Made by a program: the position numbers and the translations under genes. This document shows, piece after piece, positions 56,275-64,000 of a stretch of 64,000 nt of DNA. Positions within the stretch are counted from its first letter, which is position 1. Each line of letters starts with the position of its first letter. Location: the NCBI GenBank assembly GCA_022113835.1, contig JAILWY010000011.1, positions 1,984,001 through 2,048,000 on the forward strand, given 5' to 3'. The stretch is from Atopsyche davidsoni. Its lineage: Eukaryota > Arthropoda > Insecta > Trichoptera > Hydrobiosidae. The notes beneath the pieces were generated by a model. That model was not told the DNA's origin, did no database searches, and was given only the letters and a program-made list of their open reading frames with translations.

Positions 56275-56390
56275 CCCGCTGGCGGCTGATGGCCAAGATG
56301 GCCAAGATGGCGGCCGGCGGACATCTTGCCGCCGGGGGTGTCGGGTGTCTCGGGGTCATCGATTACCGGCCGGCGCATCATGCACTCCGA
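56275..56390. promoter_or_regulatory. GATGGCGGC/CATCTTGCCGCC cluster
   Basis: GGCCAAGATGGCCAAGATGG, CGGCCGGCGGACATCTTGCC and GCCGGGGGTGTC give two direct and one inverted AAGATGG-type (YY1/Pho core GCCAT) sites in a CpG-rich block. A candidate regulatory or promoter site. No gene start is visible next to it. Confidence 0.3.
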
Positions 56391-56526
56391 CGCTTCAAGA
56401 AGATGGCGAAGAGTAGAATATCATCAGACATCATCAAATTTTAATCACCGCGGAATTTTTGAAACCATGGAAAATATTTCACCATGGATTTTTTTTTTGC
56501 TACTCAGTATTTTGTAAGCATTAAAA

Positions 56527-56906
56527 CAGTGCTTCTCAAAGTGGTCCCTAAGATCATTCAGGGGGTCCTTATAAAATTAAAATCGATTTGGGGGTCCCCG
56601 AACAACGTCAGGGTGTTTAATATAAAATAAAAAAATTGTCACACATTTTTATTAATATGGAAGTTAAAATAAATAACAATGAATACATTTTAAGCGATTT
56701 TTATGTTCTAAGTAAAATATAAATATATACATGTGCATAAAATACAAGTAATCACAGGCATCCAGGGTTCGTAGGCAAGTTTTGACTATGAAAGGGAGTC
56801 CATGGGCAAGTTTTGACTGTGAAAGGGAGTCCGTGGGCAAGTTTTGACTATGAAAGGGGGTCCATGGGCAAGTTTTGACTATTATCCGTGTGTTTGAGAG
56901 CCACTG
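56527..56906. mobile_element. hAT-type non-autonomous element with 8-bp target duplication
   Basis: The left end CAGTGCTTCTCAAAGTGG and the right end TTTGAGAGCCACTG (complement CAGTGGCTCTCAAA) are typical hAT terminal repeats. The flanking octamers CATTAAAA (56519-56526) and CATTAGAA (56907-56914) match at 7 of 8. Length is 380 bp with no coding sequence. A minisatellite fills its right third. Confidence 0.85.
56771..56881. repeat. 39-bp minisatellite inside the hAT element
   Basis: The phrase GGCAAGTTTTGACTATGAAA plus GGGAGTCCATG repeats three and a half times with point changes. Confidence 0.9.
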
Positions 56907-56914
56907 CATTAGAA

Positions 56915-58633
56915 CCAAAAATGGCATGCGAGCAAATCCAAAACAAAGCATTACTTGCCCTTATAATTAAAAGATCTCTTATCAGCTTTAGCAATCACTG
57001 ATGTGAGTTTTTTTGTATCATTCCTGTATTCAATTGTCATTTATCAACTGGCAGCTTCATTTTCTTACAGCGTTTTTATACATTCGTTAAAATTATTTTA
57101 AGCTCGAGTGTCTCCTGCTTGTGAAGAACTTAAATACAATAATTTTGTTCCCAATACGCAGATGCTTGTTATGCGCAATAAAAGATTTTACCTAGGTATA
57201 CAACCTCGTTTTAAAGCATATTGTGTTTTACGTATTTGTACGTGTGTATATAGGTGCGCCGGTATGGTTGTTCATCTACCGATACAGGGTGTCTACAAAG
57301 TGTGTACGGTTTCAGCCGGCGTGTCGGTTTTCACAGGGTGGGTTAGCCTGCGCCCCTTATCTGAGGCCTGGGGGTAGACGTATAGAGTTCTTATTCCCTT
57401 GAATGCGAGCAAACTATTCTATCGACAATACAATAAACGCATCTGCAACGAAGTGCATCGGATTAGAGGTGGCCAACATAAAAAAATATATAAAATTATA
57501 TAGAAATTATCAAATATCTGTATATAACAAAAAATTCAAACCTGCCTTAAAAAAAACACAGTTTATTGTTTTACACTTAACTCTTCCTAATAAAATGAAC
57601 AACGCTTGTTACTAGGCGTACAAAATAAATAACATGAGTACATCAAAATAAATCTTAAACAATTATAATTAATATTTTCACATCCCTGCAAGATAATATT
57701 ATATTGTAGAGAAAACACGGAGACTTTCCTCGATTTAAATATGTATAATTCAAATTCTAACTAAATTATATTTACCCATAAGAAGATTACGACAATTGAT
57801 CGTTGAAGCGTTGAGTCAAACGGTTTGGCGTCCCTTTCTATCATCCCCCCTCTCACAAAGGCTGTTCTAAGCATACACTGGCTCCAAAACGGTGTTACGC
57901 ACTGAAATTCACCGTACCAGAACCATTGCTGTGGTTCTATCCTAAGCATATTATTTTGGCTTCTAAAAAATAAATATCGAAACCATTGCTTATATCCTTT
58001 TTAACTTTAAATTTAAATTTGTGGCAACAATGACTTTTTTAAAAACGACACCTTGCAACACTAATAAACCACACAAATGAGTCTCTTCTGTCAATGATGT
58101 CGTCCAGATCAAACGCATACTTCCATCGCACCGAAACATAATCGTCAGACAAAATTTTTACTTACTAAGTCAACTTACAGTTGAAGAATGAATAATTATC
58201 AATTTTTGTGATTATATTATTTATTATATAATACAATTACTATAATTTTGTTTGAATCTTAAAAATAACTCAACACTAAAAACGTATTTGTTTAATGAAA
58301 TTAAGCTTGGGAATCGCTGGACTGTACCCAAACTGCATGAATGAAAAACCTCCCCTTGATAAAAAAAAATCTATTGTGACGTCATAATGGCTGAATATTC
58401 TAAATTTGAATATCCAAAATGGCCGCCGTGCTCTCCTTCCGCAGCCCCCGAGTGGTAATCTGCTATTTAAATTGTATTTCAGGAGATTATGTATTTGTGT
58501 TACGGGGTGGGTACTAACTACCCCCGGTACCTGGAAACGCTTTTGAGGGACGATACGCGGTACTTTGGGGTGTTTTTTGTGACACGTACATACCTGAAGC
58601 TTTATATATACAATATAAATATATATATTTATA

Positions 58634-58668
<35 letters not shown>

Positions 58669-59230
58669 TTAATCACCCTGTTCGGTTGGCTCATACAAAA
58701 AAACGCACAGAATGAAGAGATGTGACAGCTTGACGCACTGTCATGTTTTTTTGTCACCAATTACTAACAATCAATCATGGCTGACGCTAAAATAATCATT
58801 TTTTTTAATTTCGTACTTTAATATAATAAATAAAAAGTCAGTAGTATTTTTCCAAAACAGATCTTGTAAGACAACATATTAAAAATTAATATATTTTTTA
58901 GTTTTATCGTGAACTTGCAGTTGTGTTCTGTGTCTTAGATTTATAATTAATTTAAATGAAAATTAAATTATTTTATTTTTTAACATATAGACAATGCATA
59001 AATTATACTAGAAATATTTTTAAAAAAAACTTCATTTGGGGTAAATTTGAGACCGTTTGACTGTCAAGGAAAAACACTAACCACTGGAATAAATGTTAGT
59101 TTTAAAATTAATCAAAAGTAATGCTTATTATTATAAAAGTTTTTTTTTATAAAAACAAAGCAACAAACTGGCCATAAAATGTCAATAATTACAGAATTGG
59201 ATATAAATATCAAAATTTTATCTCTATTTA
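56915..59230. other. Non-coding; no supported gene
   Basis: AT-rich sequence. A lone CAGGGTGTCTACAAAGTG transposon-like end lies at about 57285. An AAAATGGCCGCCGTG motif lies near 58420. A (TA)n-rich tract lies at 58614-58671. Confidence 0.4.
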
Positions 59231-59239
59231 GCTGTTTTG

Positions 59240-59560
59240 CTATTTTCGCTGGTTTATTGGTTTCGCGTATCGGCGTGAATTTTTTTCGAACGTGGCGGAA
59301 ATTGCGAGGGCCGGCCACTTAACAAAAATATCGTTATTCTTCCGAAACGACAGTTGCCCGAGAGGCACAAAAGTAAACCGCAAGCCGGGCGTCCTCTCCA
59401 TTGTGGCCGTCCTGAAGAGGGGAATTAAAAACGCATCGAAACTCGGAGTAATTACACGTGCGGCGTAAGTGGACACACTCGGCGGGTCACTTGCGTGCGA
59501 TCTGTTGCACCGACCCGCCCAATCGATTTAATCGGTCTCGAAGGCTTCGATCAAACACAT
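59240..59560. promoter_or_regulatory. Candidate cis-regulatory island
   Basis: Balanced, CpG-containing block with GAGTAATTACACGTG, CCAATCGATTTAATCGG and CGAAGGCTTCG. Frames are short and unrecognised. Inference only. Confidence 0.25.
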
Positions 59561-59760
59561 AACACTACAAACACTATAAATTATTTAAAAAAAATAATAT
59601 CACACCAATCGCCAATGAGCTAGGCGACTACGAACATTCTTGTCTGTGAGCTTTTTTTGCATTTTCGCATTTTCTGCAGATGCACTTGAAAAGCGATTGT
59701 ACTCAAAAATAAACATGTTCTTAATCTCCTAGCCTGTTGGCTATTCACAGTTGTTTGAAT

Positions 59761-59818
59761 ACGCTTCTAACCTAACGCTGCTTCTAACCTACGCTGCTAA
59801 CCTAACCTAACCTAACCC
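59761..59818. repeat. Telomere-like (CCTAA)n run
   Basis: Four tandem CCTAA units plus scattered CTAACC pieces and a CTGCTTCTAACCTA repeat. The complement is TTAGG, the usual insect telomere unit. Confidence 0.6.
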
Positions 59819-60980
59819 AAACATACTATTAATAGTTTCATTGTAAGAAGCCTCAAGCAGGTAAGCGTAAACATAAAATGCGAAAAACACTTAATTATTT
59901 TCAGGTAAATTACTGAAAAACGATTTTTATATAATTTTTATTGTTTTTCTTTTTTTTTTTTTTACGTGCATATATACAATAAATCAATACTTCACAGCGT
60001 TATAATAAAACTGAAAAAAAAATTGCTTCATCTGGGATCTAATAGTCAGCAAGCTGACGTTCCGAAATATTCCATTGTGAATGCCATAAAATATTTTTTT
60101 TTTTAATTACAACCACTGATTGGCATGCAGTCAATGTCAGAAACTATGCAGTGCATGCCGTACATCATATTTAAAATTTATAAACGCAGAAAAAATGTAA
60201 ACCGACAAATCAATGCAACAGAAGGCAATTGCGGATTTGTATTTATTGATACGTCTATGGGTTTTGTTGCTTTGCACTGAAAAACATATTAACTTGTTAT
60301 ATATTCAATATTTAAATGAGTTAATATTACAAAAAATTAGATTAAGTATAAGCTTATGTTTTTCAATAAAAAATAGTGTTTTTTTTTTAATCCATACAGA
60401 TAAGTTATAGTGAAGCTAGTACTCAAGAATATGTTACTTCTTATTTTTCATGGGGTTGTATTTTTATGTTTACCCTTGGGAATTTTATACTGCTGACTTC
60501 ACACTTAAGCTATGGTTTTTGGAAGTAATTATGCTTCTAGAACCTGATCGGCTTGAATTATATATCTGCTATACACGCTGGGACAAAACTGATAACCCAA
60601 TGGTAATGAGCCAATGGAGTCTTTTTAAAACTGCAATTACTGTAATAGGCATTTTATATTTTATAATATACCATGAACAGTTGGGAAGCAGGTTGTTTTT
60701 TTTTTGTTGTTGTTGCTACTATAATAATTGCAGAGCGATAGTTTGATTAGCAACTTGTCTGTGACATAGTCTATACAGCTAGCAGTATACTGGGCGATTG
60801 CAAATACGCACTAGCAGTTTAATAAATAAATAAATAAATATTTTCAGCACGTATATCATTAAATTATTAAGTATACTACGTAATAAATTTTTGCTTTCGT
60901 TGAATGAAAAAAATAGAAATTGACGAAAATATAAAAAAAATAAGTCAAGTAAAGAGTTTTGATCAGTAGTGGTTAAGATA
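59819..60980. other. AT-rich non-coding stretch
   Basis: A MITE-like half end (CTGCTATACACGCTGGGAC, about 60566) and an (AAAT)n run near 60815. The 98-codon frame at 60450-60746 has no recognised domain and overlaps the MITE end. Confidence 0.4.
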
Positions 60981-60987
60981 TATACAA

Positions 60988-61090
60988 GTCACCCTGTATG
61001 TCGCCTCGCAATCGTCGTGTAAAATAGTTTCGAGTTAGATAATTACGAGTCACCCTGTATTGCGCCTCATAATTGGCGGGTAAAGTAAAA
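60988..61090. repeat. Short direct duplication with CACCCTGTAT
   Basis: GTCACCCTGTATGTCGCCTC and GTCACCCTGTATTGCGCCTC lie about 65 bases apart, each followed by a G-TAAA-TA block. CACCCTGTAT is also the end of the 23069-23704 element. Confidence 0.6.
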
Positions 61091-61275
61091 TGAAACGCAT
61101 CTATTTGGTCGTCCTTAGCGGAACAGCGACACTTCCGCCCCATCCTGTGCATATTATATACAGCGCGTCATTAAATAATTACCCGCTCGTACAGCGTGTA
61201 TCTTTTTATGCCCTTTTGTAATAAAACGACTCCTAATGACATCGGCCACTTCGGTCAGCCGTACAATTATAGAAC
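61090..61275. promoter_or_regulatory. Candidate cis-regulatory island
   Basis: Balanced block with TTTTTATGCCCTTTTGTAAT, AATAAAACGACTCC and CATTAAATAATTACCCG (Hox/homeodomain-type). Single copy in the window. Confidence 0.28.
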
Positions 61276-61577
61276 AAAGCACGTGTTTTCATTGCATTTA
61301 TTTAGTTTTTATGGGGTTTAGATGGTATTTCAGATAAACCCAACGATGGTGAGACCTAATTTGTAATTTAGAAAAAAATACATGCTTAACTTGTTTTATT
61401 TTATAATGTTTATTTATTTATATCTTCTGCTTCAAACGAAAAGGTTGGAGACCAGCTTTCCTCGACAATCAGCTGCTATATTTAATTTAATTTGTTTTTT
61501 TTTGTATTATATTAAAAAATAATTATTTTCATTAGTTGTACCAATACTAGTCGGTATTTTTATTAAATTTTGTTTTT

Positions 61578-62064
61578 AGAGATTTTCTGCTTGACGAAAC
61601 TAGTCGCAAAATTAATAAAAATGTGGTAAACCGCTTATAATATTTCTTATAAAATATTTTTAAAAATACACCAAGCACTTTTTGGCATTTTTTTTGTATG
61701 TATTACGTTATATTTATGTGAGTTGTGATATTAAGAATATTTGGTTATGATTTGTTTTGTTTTTGAAAAAAATAGTTTTTAGTGTGTATTGAGTAATTAA
61801 TTTGAATGATTTTTATTTGATTTACGCGACGCTAGCAGAGATTTTCTGCTTGACGAAACTAGTCGCAAAATGAATAAAAATATGGTAAACCGCTTATAAT
61901 ATTTCTTTTAAAATATTTTTAAAAATACACCAAGCACTTTCTGGCATTTTTTTGGTATGTATTACGTTATATTTATGTGAGTTGTGATATTTAGAATGTT
62001 TGGTTAGGATTTGTTTTGTTTTTGAAAAAAATTTTTTTGGCGTGTATTGAGTGCTTTAATCAAT
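61578..62064. repeat. Recent 259-bp tandem duplication
   Basis: AGAGATTTTCTGCTTGACGA starts at 61578 and 61837. The following 215 or so bases agree at roughly 95% by eye, including CTAGTCGCAAAAT, GTGGTAAACCGCTTATAAT and TGTATGTATTACGTTATATT. This is the youngest tandem duplication in the window. Confidence 0.92.
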
Positions 62065-62395
62065 TTTTTTTTTATGAAATGTATATATTTGTTGTGTATA
62101 GACCTCAGAATCTCACGGCTAAGGACGCCATGCGTGTGCAGGCGTTATTTCGCGGTTTGCGGTAGGAATTACAATTATTTATTATTGTCGCAAGCCGCCA
62201 TCAGCGGGTCCAGCCGTCCGCGACCCAACATTGCGGGGAGACCGCAGGGGCCGCGCGCCACAGTTGAGCAGCCATGCGTGGGGACGTGTGATATAACAAC
62301 TGTTTCTACGTACACTTGTCATAAGTGGAACGGCTACCGAGAAAAAATATGCGCCCATCAAAGCTGGAAAGAGCGAAAACATCAGACTGACGCTC

Positions 62396-62640
62396 AATAG
62401 AGAGCAGCATCGGAATCTTCGAGTATTCTTTCTATGGTGTCGATTTTTCGCACAGTTGCTGTCTGAAGTGCAGCAACTCTATATAGAAGAACTGAGACTT
62501 GGGCATTTTATTTGAAGCAATACATGTGTGCAGTGGAGTGGCACAAATCTACTCTATGTAATTAAATATAGGAAAAATAGGTTGGCCGCGTCACAAATGA
62601 GAGAGTCTCGTAAAAATACCGAATAACTGCAGCTGATTTT
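62396..62640 (+). repeat. Non-LTR retrotransposon fragment, degenerate
   Basis: CTATATAGAAGAACTGAGACTTGG and GGCCGCGTCACAAATGAGAG-AGTCTC (V-G-R-V-T-N-E-R-V) match the blocks at 45240-45270 and the complement of 48390-48410. Confidence 0.6.
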
Positions 62641-62662
62641 TCATGGAAGAAATCGAACATAT

Positions 62663-63156
62663 AGGGTGTGCAAAAATAGTATAGGGTTATTGCAATCGGG
62701 ACCGTTATTGCGATATGCGTAGTTTTAAGGTTTCAACTCAAAAACGTGGTTCCAATTAGACTTGCTATACATCCGATCAATCAATTGAAGCTGTTAACGA
62801 ATTTTTTCCTAATAAGGTTATTTCACGTAGAGGTTACATCAACTGGCCTCCCAGAAGCTCCGACCTTAGTAGTCTTGACTATTTTGTGTAGGGATACTAT
62901 AAACGTAGGCTTTATGAGAATAATCCGACGAACCAAAATTGAAACAAAACATCAGGTCAGAAATGGCAGCGCAATATCGAGAGCTTTGTGTCAGCGTGTT
63001 ATCAGCAATCTTCGTTCCAGATCAGAAGAGTGCCAGCACGATTTGGATAACATCATCTTTTTGTATTCTTATAATCAACCATAAAAAAAATACTTGATAA
63101 CTAGTAGTTTTTGTTTTACTGAACTAATAAATACCTGATGCTCTGATTGGACACTC
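62663..63156 (+). mobile_element. Tc1/mariner-type element, deleted copy 2
   Basis: Ends AGGGTGTGCAAAAATAGTAT and the complement of GATGCTCTGATTGGACACTC. Interior as in 33511-34064: a GTTATTGCGATATGC start, then directly the transposase C-terminal region (T-W-F-Q-L-D, N-W-P-P-R-S-S-D-L-S-S-L-D-Y-F-V-stop-G-Y). Here the third Asp is kept but the next Trp is a stop. The shared deletion suggests amplification of an already shortened element. Confidence 0.85.
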
Positions 63157-63702
63157 ATGAAATGAAAAAAAATTCGCTTGTGTTTTACACCTTTGTTTTA
63201 GGTTTCAATCCTGCTTTCAGAGTGGACGTACGGATGCTGATAAATACGTCAGGAGGTTGCGGGGACGGGAGGGCTTCTAAGGGTCACTGCTGCTTAAAGC
63301 AGTTCCAGATATTTAGAGGTCCCGTATCGGCGGATCGAAGTTTCACATGTGTACACACGTGCACACACACGCGGGGCTGGCGTTTGAACGCCGCCGTCCT
63401 CGAGGGAACGCCACAAAAACGTTGACCAGAGGGCTTTATCTAGATCAAGTCGAGCTGTGGACAACCTTCGATCCGCGAGCCACACAAACGACAAAACATA
63501 TTCCATTTAAATATTTTAAATTAAATTAATTTTCATTGGTGCAACACGTTGCCACGTGTTGGCGATTTCACCAAGTACGTTTTTTCAAAAGTTTTTTCAG
63601 TCTGAATGCTTGAAGAGTTAATTTATACTTATATAACTGAAGACTGCGTTTTATGCATTGTTACACGACAAGAATGAACGTGTCGATTTATCGCTCAGTT
63701 TA
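63157..63702. other. Non-coding
   Basis: Balanced patch at 63220-63480 with a (CA)n-like GTGTACACACGTGCACACAC run. Frames on both strands are unrecognised. Confidence 0.4.
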
Positions 63703-63755
63703 AGAGGCACAGTAGCTCAATTGGATAGAGTGACGAGCCTCGATATAAAGTGGAT
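63703..63755 (+). repeat. tRNA-like sequence, A-box half
   Basis: GGCACAGTAGCTCAATTGGA is an almost perfect tRNA 5' half/A-box, followed by a possible anticodon arm. No B-box follows at the right distance. Decayed tRNA or SINE head, related to 10721-10794. Confidence 0.35.
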
Positions 63756-63779
63756 TTTTTCAAAATATGTTTGTGTGAT

Positions 63780-64000
63780 TTCTCGTCGGCGCGCGTAGGC
63801 TGCTTTGGCATACTATAATGAGTTGGCATAAGCATGGTTGGGGACGGATGCCGCTGGTGCTGCAGAGGTCCTGGCGATGGAAGCTCAGCTATTCTGGCGC
63901 CGGCCAGGGGCGCGGGGCGAGGGGAGGCTGGGGTTAAAAAGAGGAGCTCGCCGCATTGTCCTGTCGGCGGCCGCCGCTCCCCCGGCGGCCAAAAAACTAA
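63780..64000. promoter_or_regulatory. GC-rich island at the right edge
   Basis: After a MITE-type end (GCGCGCGTAGGCTGC, about 63790) the sequence turns strongly GC- and CpG-rich from 63880, with GGTTAAAAAGAGGAGCTCG near 63932. It could be a promoter or first exon of another gene running off the edge. No recognisable peptide in 120 bases. Confidence 0.3.

Overview
The window looks like a gene-poor, AT-rich, repeat-laden stretch of an insect (or other arthropod) genome. This rests on a T-box first exon of the Tbx2/3 (optomotor-blind/bifid) type, spliceosomal introns, piggyBac, mariner, hAT and pogo-like DNA transposons, RTE-like non-LTR retrotransposon scraps, tRNA-like SINE heads, and short TTAGG-type telomere-like runs. 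I cannot name the species. No bacterial gene organisation is present.

Only one host gene is clearly supported: the first coding exon of a Tbx2/3-family transcription factor on the minus strand (31730-32076), inside a roughly 0.75 kb GC-rich promoter-like island (about 32077-32767). I see no second T-box exon in the window, so positions 1-31728 are probably the beginning of a first intron longer than 31 kb, and 32770-64000 is upstream flank. Both sides are filled with degenerate transposons, tandem arrays and a few balanced-composition islands that may be cis-regulatory.

Layout on the intron side: a non-LTR fragment at 1-90; a small GC-rich candidate exon at 400-513; a 2.0 kb piggyBac-like element with perfect 13-bp terminal repeats and TTAA on both sides (1032-3048); a pogo-like MITE between inverted copies of another repeat (4129-4775); a tandem array (5105-5710); a fold-back MITE (6512-6735, with further copies at 19535-19720 and 23255-23400); a CRE/G-run/CCAAT cluster (9805-9950); a non-LTR fragment (10034-10378); a 10-bp minisatellite (12531-12590); a decayed MITE array (22190-22790); a 636-bp element with 13-bp inverted ends (23069-23704); and a seven-unit satellite (24190-25665). 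Next to the T-box exon, 31000-31724 holds three decayed tandem copies of the exon's own 3' end plus splice donor and intron start.

Layout on the upstream side: a tandem array built on the 5' end of a Tc1/mariner-type element (32768-33510), leading into a deleted copy of that element (33511-34064; second copy 62663-63156); a pair of inverted repeat copies (34568-35035 and 41020-41465); non-LTR fragments (36296, 37015, 45200, 47965, 48135, 62396); an eight-unit array built from the window's commonest MITE (45948-47560); a mariner relic nested in a tandem duplication (53248-54200); a hAT-type element with an 8-bp target duplication (56527-56906); a recent 259-bp tandem duplication (61578-62064); and a GC-rich island at the window's right edge.

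No genes work together here as a pathway. The window is the regulatory and repeat surroundings of one developmental transcription factor. The observation most worth following is the tandemly repeated exon-end/splice-donor cassette immediately downstream of the T-box exon.
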